DNA of 64,000 nucleotides from Endothia cerciana. Its lineage: Eukaryota > Ascomycota > Sordariomycetes > Diaporthales > Cryphonectriaceae. Of this stretch, positions 51,941 through 62,458 are shown piece after piece. The notes under the pieces are model-generated. The model saw nothing but the letters and a program-made list of their open reading frames with translations. It was not told where the DNA came from and did no database searches. The stretch covers positions 310,001 through 374,000 of the forward strand of contig JALRMH010000009.1 in assembly GCA_026119935.1 (NCBI GenBank). The letters are read 5' to 3'. A program made the position numbers and the translations under genes. Positions within the stretch are counted from its first letter, which is position 1; every line of letters starts with the position of its first letter.

Positions 51941-52932
51941 GATATATGTTGTCTTGATGGGGACGCCTGAGGGGGGATTTTGTCGGGAGGGAGGGAAGGG
52001 GGGACGTGAGGAATCCAGCGCGCAGTCGTGACCTTGTTTAGACTTGCGTCTGTTAAGTATGGCGCGCGGCCCTTCGGCGCGCGGGCCTAAGAAGGCCTCG
52101 AGGCCCAAGGACACGGTGTCAGGGTCTCGCCTTTGACGTCTTGAGCTCGGGACTCAACTCATACGCATCAAGCTACGCGCCAAGCGGCCCTCGGTTCCTC
52201 CTCTGACAGCACCCTATATGATATCCTCCCCACGGCGAGACACACACAAGAGCGGCAGCTCCAGAGGCGGCCACCGCACTCGCATTGCCTCGGTTCGGAC
52301 ATAGCGGGCGGTGTGCTGAGAACGGCAGGCGGTCAGGGGGGACCGCTGGTTGTATTAGAGGTGGTGTGTGTGTGTGTGGGGGGGGGGGGGTTGTGGATCA
52401 TAGACGGGTCCTTTTATAGCAATGAGAATTGCATCAATCCTCGTGCTTCAATACAGGGCGTGTACACCGGTCATTCACGACGGGGACACCACGAGAGCAG
52501 GAATTAGGATCTGGAATATCAGCTGAACCTCCGCCAGGGTGCAAGGGTCGGTCCTGTCTATCCTGCTGGTATGTCTATCATCCATCCCATCTATCCACGC
52601 CGGCGGCCTCGGGGCGTGCAGGGCCGATTTAATACCTCTAGGAAAGAAAGGAGAAAAAAGGGGAAAAAAGGAAAAAAAGGAAAAAAGACCATGCTGGGAA
52701 CTCAAAAAAATGGGTCTCTTTCGGCCCCGCCAGCGCTCACCAGGCCGTCCGTCCATGGCTTCCTCCAGTGCGCACGCGTATCCCTTGGTGCCCCCCCGTG
52801 TACCCAACCCTGTACTGGCCTGGCCTGTCCCATAACTCGAGCGCCCCTGTGCTTCCCGATGCGATGTGGTTTGTCCGCATGCCTCTTTGTTTGCCTCAGA
52901 ACTCCCATCCGGTCTATCCCATCTCTATCGGT
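51941..52932. other. Intergenic region
   Basis: It holds the monooxygenase promoter, a TG run followed by poly-G (52363-52390) and an A/G-rich AAAAGG tract (52640-52686). No gene recognised. Confidence 0.5.
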
Positions 52933-55900
52933 CTATTCGGTCGGCAGATGCCCCTCGACGGTGCTCAGCGCCGCCAGGTTCACCTCGCCCATGCTCGCCG
53001 CGCCACCGCCCGACGCCCCGGTCCCGCCGGACCCGACACCCGCCAGCAGCGCCACGGAGTCGACGACGTCCCTGGGCTCGAGAAGGTGCCACCTCGCAAG
53101 CGTGACCTTGGTGCTGGCGCCTACGGTGACCGTAAACACGTGCTCCGGCTGGACCTTTGCCTCCTCGCCCTGGTCGGGTGCGGCGCTCAGGCCGTTCAGC
53201 GCGCGGAACATGTCCTCGTCTGTCGTGTCGTCGCCGAGGCACAGGACGAACCCCAGCTTGGCGTCCTTGTCCGGGTTGGGAGAGGTACATGCCGACCCGG
53301 GGAGGTGGCTCATGTCGCTGTTGTAGCTGTTCACGAGGCGCTTGGCGATCTCGCCCTTGTTGACGAAGGTCGTGCGCACCTCGACGTTGGCCTTGCCGGG
53401 CATCACGTCGACGTCCCACCTGCGGACGACGGTCGCCTCGAGCTCCTTTTGGCACTCGTGGGCCAGGTGGGGCCCCTGCTCTGGGTCGGCAAGGCGGTAG
53501 TGCCACGTCAGGGCGCATCGTTTGCGCTCGATGAAGGAGCCTGTAGCGGTCAGTGTTAGCATATATATGACATGATGACAATAATGACGGCGACGAGCGA
53601 AACAGGCCGCACGGGATGGGCAGGCAGGCACGGACCGGGACACTTGTCGGTGTAGGACTGGAACACGTCCATCACCTCAGGCTGCCAGCCCATGTCAAAG
53701 GTCTCGGCGAGGTTCTCCCACTCCTGCGAGCCGGGGTGTCTCATAAAGCTCCCGTGCTCCGCGCTGAAGCCGAGCTCCTCGATGTGCCCCAGGTGCTGCG
53801 TCAGGAAGGCCTGGTCCCTGCCCGAGATGATCCACACGGCGTTGCGGTGGTCCGATGCAAGCGCCGTAAGCGTGTTGATCAGCCGCTGGCTGGGGATGGC
53901 GGCAGAGGGCTCCTTGACGATGGGCGTGAGCGTGCCGTCGTAGTCGAACATGAACAGCCTCTTCTTGGCGTTCAGGTAGGTCTGCAGCATGGCGGCGCGG
54001 TCGAGCAGGGGGGTCGAGACGACGTTCCTGGAGCTGCCGAGGACGCTGACCAGCCGGTTGAGGAGCGAGTTGACCCAGTGCTGCACGTTCCTGGTGGTGA
54101 CGTGATCATGCAGGGACTTCTGCATGGCCAGGCGGGTCCCGTCCTCCATCGTCAGGGCGTTGTTGATCTCGTCGGCAACACCAGACAGGTCCCAGGGGTT
54201 GATGTGGATGGCGTCCTTGAGGCTGCCGGCCGTGCCGCTGAACTCGGACAGGATCAGGGGGCCGTTGTTGTCGCGCTGGCAGACGATGTACTCGAGGCTC
54301 GTGGTGTTCATGCCATCCCGGACCGAGGTTATCAGCCCGATGTCTGCGGCCCTCAGCAGTGCGAAATACTCGTCCTGGCTGAGGTACTGCGGGAAGTGCT
54401 GAACGGGGTCGTAACCGAGATGGCCGTAGGTGCCGTGGATGCGGCCGATCCACTCGTTGACGCGGCTGGCGATCTTGTTCTCGGGGTCGTCCTTCTCCTC
54501 CTCGCCGGCCGACGCCGTCGGGCTGGTGACCTGGATCAGCACCACCCTCTCCCGCCAGCCGGGGTAGAGCTCCAGGAACCGGTCGAAGGCCATGAGCTTC
54601 TGGGCGACGCCGCGGACGCTGTCCAGGCGGTCCCTCCCCACGATCAGCTTCTTGCCGGCGTACAGCTTCTTCAGGGCCTTGACCTTGTCGTCCACCGGGG
54701 GGGAGAAGGCCATGGACTCGACCTTCTTGGCATCGATGCCGATGGGGAAGACGCCGACCTCGACCCTCGAGCCGAACGTCTCGACGCCGCCCACGTCGGA
54801 GGGGTACGAGCATATGCGCGTGCAGCAGGAGCTGAAGTGCCTGCTGTAGCTGTAGCTCTGGAACCCAATCAGGTTCGACCCCAGCACACCCTCCAGGACC
54901 TCCTTGCGGCGCGGGAGGCAGCGCAGGAACTCGCTGGACGGGAACGGGCAGTGCAGGAAGAAGCTGATGTACATGTGGGGTACCCGCTGCCGCAGCATGC
55001 CGGGCACGAGCATCAGGTAGTAGTCATGTACCAGCACGATGTCGCCGGGTTTGTAGAGCTCGAGGATCTTGTTGGCGAACTTCTGGTTCATGCGGTAGTA
55101 GTCGGCCCACTGTGCGCGCTCCTTGCGCCCGTCCGAGGGGACCGGCGTCTTGTAGTGGAAGAGCGTGTAGAGGTCGTGCTCGGCGTAGCGCCTCCACCTC
55201 GCCTGGTCCCTGAGCAGGATCCCGTCCTCCTGCCCGTCGGCATCGTCCGCGAGCCAGACGGGCACGGTCCTGATCTTCTTGTCGTGGGCCAGCTGCTGCT
55301 CGAGCCGCTCCATGTCCTCCTTCGGTATCCACAAGCCATCCCGGGTCGGCGGCGCGGGCTTGGGCTTCTCGCTGTCGACGGGGATAGGGGCGGAGAGCTT
55401 GTTCAGGCCGGGCAGGTGGGCGGTGGTCAAGGGAGGAGTCTCAGGGGGCGAGGGGAAGTCGGACGGCGCATCGATCTCTCCGGTCCAGGCGACCGTCGTA
55501 TGGTTCCAGGCGGCCTGGTCGGAGGAGAGGTGGGCCAGGCCGTCGAAGAGGGCGGACTGGCCGCGGCGGGATTTCAGCTCCTGCGCGTAAAAAGACCTCG
55601 TTAGCAGGGAGGAAGGAAGGACGGCGGGGCCCTGGCCCGGCGGCCCGGGGGTCGGGGGTTTGGGGGGTGGGTTTTTGGGGGGGGGGGGGATGCGCAGGCC
55701 ATCTCCGCCGTGTGCAACTCACCCAGTCAGCCCCCTTGCGGTACCTCAACGAGTGCGGCATGTTGAAAGTAGCCGATATGACGTTACCGCTCAGGGCGAG
55801 AGAGGGGTATGCCGAGCGCATGTCGCTGATGGAGACCTGTCTGTTGCGGCTCGACCTGCTCATACGGCGCAGGATGTCATGGCCGGACGGGGACGCGGCG

Positions 55901-55944
55901 GCGTCGCCGGCGCCCTGAGGGGGGTCGCCAGCCATGTCGGCGTC

Positions 55945-55979
<35 letters not shown>

Positions 55980-56358
55980 CGTGGTCGTCGAAGGGTCCTG
56001 GGGATGCGACGACCTCGGCGGGGGGTCGCGACTGAAAGTAGCCTGGGCTCTCGGCGGCGGCTCGGCTGTCCCTGCTGGACTCGGAAGAGTAGGTCCTGGT
56101 GGCGATTCCTGGGGTGACGGGGACGTTGATGATGGACTCGCGGAGGTGAGCAGGAAGAGAGGAGTCGGTAGCTTTTCGCTCCAGGGGCGAGGGCCGCTGG
56201 TAGGCAGAGGGCTTCGAGTCAAGCGCGGTCGAGTGGGCGGGAGTGGAGAACTTGATGTGTCCCGATTCGGCTGGGGCGTCTCCGTCGGCGGTGCCTGAGT
56301 CTGGACCGTGACCTAGCCCTGAGCCTGAGCCTGGGCCTGAGCCTGGCCGGTCTGCCAT
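52933..56358 (-). CDS. TPS2: Trehalose-6-phosphate phosphatase (Tps2/OrlA-type, GT20 + TPP)
   Basis: Removes phosphate from trehalose-6-phosphate and works with Tps1 in the trehalose synthase complex in the cytosol. Exons 56358-55723, 55580-53636 and 53540-52933 join to 1062 residues. An N-terminal disordered region of about 250 residues has a His/Asp tract (DDHDHDHDHDH). The glycosyltransferase-20 domain (residues about 270-780) includes LVHDYYLMLVPGMLR and TSVRDGMNTTSLEYI; in Tps2 this domain is usually catalytically silent. The HAD-type phosphatase domain has FDYDGTLTPIVKEP and GDDTTDEDMF, so the active-site aspartates are present. The second intron uses an unusual donor GTCCGT. The presence of both phosphatase motifs favours Tps2 over the regulatory Tsl1/Tps3. 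Stress protection and virulence roles are known for the family. Confidence 0.93.
55940..55985. repeat. (GTCGTG)n-type coding repeat
   Basis: Hexanucleotide-like repeat in the Tps2 N-terminus, translated as alternating His and Asp. A possible metal-binding or merely flexible tract. Confidence 0.85.
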
Positions 56359-57329
56359 CGTGACCTCGTGTTGACTGGGGGGCCCAATCTCGATAACCAG
56401 AGATGATCAAAAGACACCCCCGAGCACAGCAGCGAGACGATGCCCAGTATATATATATATATATATGTGGTATGCTTGCGATGCGCCTATACCCTATGCC
56501 GCCGCAGGATGACGAGCAGGCTGCAGAGGGAACGTCGGTGTAGGAGGCTGCTAGGTAGGTAGGTAGGAGGGGGTTTCTGTCGTCTTTGTCGTCGTCGTCG
56601 TCGTCGTCCAACCAACTCGAGGACTAGAGGACCAGGGATAATGAATGTTAAAAGGTCGTCGGCGAGACCCTTGTGGTCATCCCACGCCGTGATAAATAGG
56701 CGAGGATAGGAGCCCAAAGGTAGCAGCAATAGGGAGCAGACCTGGGGGGGGGGGGGAACCTGTGGGGGGCAAGGCAGGCGGAGCCGAGATGTGAATCTGG
56801 TGGGTCGTCGAGGTAGCAATGGAGAGAGAATCGAAGGTCTTGGAAGGCCACTCCCCTCTGTCAAGGCCCATTCTAGGTCGTTGTGGTGGGGCGAGGAGCT
56901 GCACAAGATGGTGTGACGTGCGGCGTGGGGCCGTGGTGTGCCAATTGTAAGGATGGGGACGTTTTGCTCCTTGGTCCTTTGGGTCCGTCTGGCCGGTAGC
57001 AGCAATGGTAGCAATGGCAGCAAGGAGTGGTGGTACTCAACCATGCTGCAGGATGATGCGTGCACTGCACTAGAAGACGACGGCGCAGTGAGGGCAGGGC
57101 CTCGAACGCAGCCAGGCGGTGAGAGAGGTGTGCAGGCCCAGGCGGGTGGGTGGGGCTGTCCAGGGGGGAGGGGCACAGAATGCAGCCTGTGTGGACCGTG
57201 GTATTAATTCATGATATGGATGAGGTCTGTCTCCTCTAGGGAATATCGGGTTGGGAGGTGTCTGGAGGAAAAGAAGAAAAAGAACAGCATGCAGCGAGCA
57301 GAGCGACGAGCGACCCGATTGGACTGATG

Positions 57330-57330
<1 letters not shown>

Positions 57331-57390
<60 letters not shown>
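57331..57390. repeat. (ATTG)15 tetranucleotide repeat
   Basis: About fifteen uninterrupted ATTG units. Confidence 0.95.
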
Positions 57391-57391
<1 letters not shown>

Positions 57392-57868
57392 CTGTCCAGG
57401 CTGAGGGCGCCATGACGCGCCTGGTGCAGGTGGGCTTTGATGTAGTAGATGGCGGGGCAGCCCCCTCCAGAAGGGCTGGATTGGAAATTCCAGGGCTGTG
57501 TGGTACATACCATGTAGCAGTACCTCTTGGAAACCCTGGTGGGGGGGACCTCTATATGGACAGTCAGATGCAGGGCAGATCAACACTGCAACCAGGACAC
57601 ACACAGCAGGCTCAGCAAATATCTATGCCACCAGGGCCTGATGATGATCATGGTTGCTGATGATGTAACCAAGAAAGTATACCCCAGCGCTTTCTGGCCA
57701 TCTACATGTACATACATAGCAAGCACTACATACCATGATAACCTCTGCAGATGTCGCACAGCATCAAGCAATCAGAATTGCAGAGAGAAGGGAAAGGGTA
57801 TATAAGCCCAGGTTGAGACAATATCAACATACAATGATACCATAGTATGACAATCAGTACATAAATAT

Positions 57869-57936
<68 letters not shown>
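57869..57936. repeat. (AC)n-(AT)n compound microsatellite
   Basis: About 17 AC units run directly into about 16 AT units. Able to form Z-DNA or cruciform structures; likely length-variable. Confidence 0.95.
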
Positions 57937-57944
<8 letters not shown>

Positions 57945-58909
57945 AAAAGGAGGGAGGGTTAGTCGCCTGGGTACAGGTACCGTAGTACTTGGGATGGACG
58001 AAACAGGGGTCGCCACTAACTACGGTGTGAGACCCCAACTGACGTAATTAATCTGTCTGCCCGCCTTGTCCATTTTCCATAAGCGCCGTATACGGTCCTG
58101 CCGTGGGACTCTGGTGATACCCTCACAGTCACCCCGCGAACATCTCGCGGCGTCGTCGCCATCAGAGGGCGCAATGGTATCAAGTAATTCCTCCCGCCGA
58201 TGAATGCCGCCGATCACAGGAAGAACGGGCGAAGATAATCAGATACTACGCCTGGAACGTAAGATTCCGGCTCAGCTTGGTTTCCAACCCGGTGAGAGGT
58301 CTCGCGCCGTTCTCAGCGTGATCGGCTCGGCTCACTGCAGATGTTGGGCAGAGTTTGTAACCACCCTCGCGGACGCTGCCCCCTTTGTTGTTCCCCTTCC
58401 TCGGAGCCGCCCGGGCATGGGAAAGGTACACGAGAGATTCGCACGTCTATTGCGAAGGCACAGATTGCTAAGTTCCGGTAATCAAAAACCGCAGCAACTT
58501 CTTTCTCTGGGGTTTGATCTTTAGGTATATGCCATGTCCTGGAAAGCGATTTGATGACCTCCTCAGTGGCTCCTGGCAGGCCTTACCGACTTGGGCCAGC
58601 GACCCGAAGAGCTTCCCAGGGAAAATAGACAGGCAAGTGTTGATTATTATATCAATCACTCCGCCGGCAATAATATTCTGAGTGCTACAAAGTTGCCGCC
58701 AAGCACTCACATTATAATTAATACATACAACCAAGCATCGTCCATGCCAGCCTCCACTGTTACGACACGTACCTGACTGGCTATAAGGTCACGGGCCGTG
58801 GACTTAAATCATAGACAAAGTTGTTTAATTAATGAGGATGGCCATAAGACCACAGCCTTCTCCGCGTATCTAGGGTCCGGACCAGCCCCAAGGTGTCTAG
58901 GATCGTTGC

Positions 58910-59701
58910 TCAGTGCTGCGCTCGCGAAGACTCCGCCACCGGGCCGCCATCACCATGCTTCCCGCCCTCAGGCCGACGGCGCCCGAAGACGACCACGAAG
59001 TTGAAGGTGAGGTCGGTCGACGGGAGGAACTCGAACCGCTTGACGGAGACCCGCACGCCCTCGCGCCGGCGGATCTCGTCCATGATGTGGCCGGCCATCT
59101 TCCCGAACTTCGAGTGCTTGATCATCTCGAACGCGCTGCGCTCGTGCGGGTCGCCGGACCAGTTGCAGACCCGCAGCTGGGCGTGGGGGCGGCGCACGCC
59201 CATGACGTGGTAGACGTACGGCATCGTGTCCCGGAGCCCCTGCTCGGCGACCATGGTGAACGTCAGGTTCCCCAGGCCGGCCCCGGGCAGGCCGAGCGTG
59301 CCGTTCCAGAAGTCCAGCAGCAGCTGGCTGGCGTGGGGCCTCTCGCCGTCCGGCCGCCCGTCCCCCGTGGCGAGGTCTATGTAGTCGACGACCAGCTGTG
59401 TGTTGTCGCTGGCGGGCTTGAGCCGGGCGACTGTGCCTTCCTGGAGTTTTATCTGGTAAAACTCTAGGCCCGGCAGTGGGACGCCGTGTTGATCCACTGG
59501 AGGAGGCGTCACGGTGTAGTCCCAGTGGCTGAGAGACGCGGCCATGGTCTGAATCCTCACCGAGTTCCCAAGGCGGTCTTGGCTGCTCATAGGCTGCATC
59601 TCTATGGGACTTGAATGTCGCTGGCGGTTTGTGCGTCGGCCGTGCCGCGCCCGTCTAGGTGGGCCAGGGTCGTCGCCATAGCTATCATTTCCGCCGCACA
59701 T
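58910..59701 (-). CDS. Hypothetical protein
   Basis: An open, GC-rich frame of 264 residues from ATG 59701 (MCGGNDSYGDDPG). The N-terminal 60 residues are basic and low complexity; from about residue 65 a compact domain follows (LSHWDYTVTPPPVDQHG, LEFYQIKLQEGTVARL, FEMIKHSKFGKMAGHIMDE, DLTFNFVVVFGRR). I do not recognise the family. Codon use and the folded-looking second half argue that it is real. A later ATG at the MAAS position (about residue 53) is an alternative start. No signal peptide or membrane segment. Confidence 0.55.
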   Translation of the reverse strand: MCGGNDSYGDDPGPPRRARHGRRTNRQRHSSPIEMQPMSSQDRLGNSVRIQTMAASLSHWDYTVTPPPVDQHGVPLPGLEFYQIKLQEGTVARLKPASDNTQLVVDYIDLATGDGRPDGERPHASQLLLDFWNGTLGLPGAGLGNLTFTMVAEQGLRDTMPYVYHVMGVRRPHAQLRVCNWSGDPHERSAFEMIKHSKFGKMAGHIMDEIRRREGVRVSVKRFEFLPSTDLTFNFVVVFGRRRPEGGKHGDGGPVAESSRAQH

Positions 59702-62458
59702 TTTCCTTCTTTCTCCCCTGGGCAGGTTATGTCGTGTGGAGGCTCCCGGTCTCAAGGGGTTTGCTAAGGACTGGGCTTTACGTTTCTTTTTTTTGGCTTC
59801 TAGAATGGTGATGGCTGATTGCTCTCGTCGTACGCCCCACGGACTACAGCAGACTGATTAAGTAGTACTGGCGGTTCGTGGTACGACTGATAGTTCCACA
59901 ATACAATTTAGATGTCAAGGGTCATTTTGTTCTTCTCTTGCAAGGCTCTCATTTTTATATTACGTGCTTTGAAAGCCTGTGACTTGCACTACGAACTATG
60001 GCGATGGCCTTTAACCGTCATCCTTAGTGTGTGTGGGCACGGCCTATGACGGCCAGTGGGGGGGGGCGTCAGAACGACATCACCAATACTGCGGCGCTGC
60101 TTGTGAAGTACTTGGTCGCTATGCTGTATTGGTCATGGGCATGCTCTACTCCCGTCTTCTTCATAGACTCATTGTTGCTGGAGGACGAGAGGGCCTTCGG
60201 CACATGCCGTATTTGATGGGAGCTGGTGCCTAGCTTCTCTCGGGCCGCAATGAGCAGTGGGTCTTCGCGCTGGGCCAGGTTTGAAGTATTACAAGAATCG
60301 TGGTTGCAATACTGTATAGGTGCAACTGTAAGTCCCAGTCTGAGAACGCTGGTCTCCCATAGCTTGTCTTGCCAACCTCGATATGTAGGGGGACAGGAGG
60401 ACGGGGCTGCACAAATCAAACCATCTTGCAGAGAAAGAGAAAGAGGCACGATTCACTCCTGAAGTGAGTTGACATAAACAGCCTATTCTGTAACTATTAT
60501 CTTCTCTTCTATGTCTCTGAATACCCTTCCGAGGTCATACTTCCGGCGGTATGGAAAGGTAAGTCCCGGGATAAAGTCACGCGCCTCGATCCGGCGTCGC
60601 ATGCTTGCAGTCTGCGTATACTTGGCACAATAATGGAGCATAGCCTGAGCTATCCTCTGATACCTTAATGACACAGGTCTATCTGATATACCCGGCTCTG
60701 TTGTTGGACATTGCCCTGTTCTTCTTATCCCCAGTGGTCGCCACAATGTTGTATGCATCCGGGTATTATACACTCTCCGCGTGAGGTCAATGGTGCACTG
60801 CAGAGGGATTAGGGTGGCCGAGATGCCCCAAAGCGAAGTATAACTCAAACTCCATTGTGTGAATACAGAAACCAAGCAGAAGGTCACCTGCGCTTGGCCG
60901 CCTCGGCCTCGTGTCTTCCCGAGAACGAGATCTCGCCCTCCAAGCAAGCGATAACTTGAGGCCCGAGCTTGATTTCCCAGCAACTGGATATGGCGATAGG
61001 TTATCTGTGGGGGCTGGAACTCTCTAGCCCCGGCTATCGAGCGTGAGAACGTTCGGGAGTCCAGGGAAGTCTGGTTGCATCCGGGCCGGTCGACGCCGTC
61101 CCGGCCAAAAGGCCAATCTCGACGAGGCCGGGCTGGGCCAGAGGCGCCCTCGCGCCTGACGTCTGTGAAAGACATACTATGCCTGTGCGGGTAAGCCGGT
61201 GTATCTGAGAATATTCCAGGCGTATTCCGGCATGGCCGATGACGGAGTGTCACTATCAGCGTGGATCAGTCTCTCTCGACAATTCGCTTCACTCGTGATG
61301 ATATATTGATTCGTGTGGGAATGCGTGCTGGACCACCGAGTACTTCGGGCAGGGAGCTGACAGCACACCACTGACCACAGATATTCCACAAAAAGGGGGG
61401 ATCGTGGGGAAGCATCTTCTTCTTCGGCACGACGCCGTAATAGTGCATGGTCTCTAAACTCGCGACCAAACCCTCAAGATCTGATAAGCAGCTAATGATG
61501 CCTCTGGCGATACCAGAGATTCGTCTAGGCCCTCAGCTGCCTTGCAACGTCTAGCAGGGAGGCGGCGAGCGTAGGCAGCCGGATCTCCTCAATCGCCCCT
61601 ATCATCAACCCAGGCGTCACAAAAGCCCTCAAGTCTGATTAGCGAGAAAGGAGTATGTAACAGAAACAAGGTCTTAGCCAGCACGTTGAAGCTATAGACC
61701 TGCTATCGAGAAGGAACGGTGAAAGTGTCCGAGCCGTCAAACCATCCCAAGGCTGTTCAGATCAGGGGGTGCATTGGCCTAGCCCAACACGACCTCCAGT
61801 ACCTTGTCTCGAAGGTTGTTTCGACGGGATGTGAGGCTTCTCGTGGTGGCTACTATTTTATGATGTGCATCATTACCGGATCGTCCTCCCGTTATCGTCG
61901 TCCCGCCGAGGCAGCGCCGCGGCCTGCGCGTTTCCATCTGGGGTGGTTGATTGGACCCTTGTTGCTATCTTTGTTAAATATTGCAGGCCTAGTCGTGTTG
62001 CGCGTAGCATATGTATGAACATTGTCCAAAGGGCGATATGATATCTTCCCCGACTGTCTGTCACCGGATGTCGCTACCGTGCCGGGTATGGGTCGCTTGC
62101 CGGTCTAACACGGTGATATAGATAGTCACGCGTATCTGCCCCTGGCATACTATCCTGGCTATCTAGAATACACATGGCACATTGGAAACGCCTGCTAAAA
62201 TACGGACAATGGAGCTAATCTGCTTATCTCGTTCTTCTCGAAAACATAGCAAAAGACTGCCCAGCGCCAATCAGGAATACTATGATTGTCATGAAGTCCG
62301 AAGTCTGCCCCACTCATGCGTGTATGTATGTATGTAGGAAGGTCGGGCGCGTCCCGATTTACATATCAATCAGCTTGAGATCCCGCTTCCTCTCCACCTG
62401 TGTCACTTCTTGGTGAGGCAACCGGTCCTAGAACGCATCACCTCTCAGTCGTCACAGC
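59702..62458. other. Gene-poor intergenic region
   Basis: Holds one weak frame (listed separately) and nothing else supported. A poly-G run lies at 60058-60066 and a TATG repeat at 62322-62336. Confidence 0.4.
60483..61175 (-). CDS. Questionable ORF
   Basis: Open frame of about 230 residues from ATG 61175. It is rich in Arg, Thr and Cys with no recognisable domain, signal peptide or repeated structure. It may be a chance open frame in intergenic DNA. Confidence 0.15.
   Translation of the reverse strand: MSFTDVRREGASGPARPRRDWPFGRDGVDRPGCNQTSLDSRTFSRSIAGAREFQPPQITYRHIQLLGNQARASSYRLLGGRDLVLGKTRGRGGQAQVTFCLVSVFTQWSLSYTSLWGISATLIPLQCTIDLTRRVYNTRMHTTLWRPLGIRRTGQCPTTEPGISDRPVSLRYQRIAQAMLHYCAKYTQTASMRRRIEARDFIPGLTFPYRRKYDLGRVFRDIEEKIIVTE

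Larger units (their letters stand above)
56359..58909. other. Microsatellite-rich intergenic region
   Basis: About 2.5 kb upstream of Tps2 with (TA)n at 56449-56467, poly-G at 56744-56757, (ATTG)n at 57331-57390, and (AC)n followed by (AT)n at 57869-57936. Short frames are repeat translations. No gene recognised. Likely a long 5' leader and promoter of Tps2 plus the 3' side of the next gene. Confidence 0.5.

Noticed and set aside
50510..51970. 486-codon open frame on the plus strand opposite the monooxygenase
   Set aside because: Pro/Arg-rich shadow of GC-rich coding DNA; the minus strand carries all three FAD motifs.
53616..55604. 662-codon open frame on the plus strand opposite Tps2
   Set aside because: It is the antisense shadow of a GC-rich gene. 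The minus strand encodes a full GT20/TPP enzyme with proper splice sites.
57200..57413. Repeat protein with S-I-N-Q units
   Set aside because: It is only the translation of the (ATTG)n microsatellite.
57726..58038. Membrane-like small protein rich in Y-I and C-V repeats
   Set aside because: It is the translation of the (AC)n-(AT)n tract.
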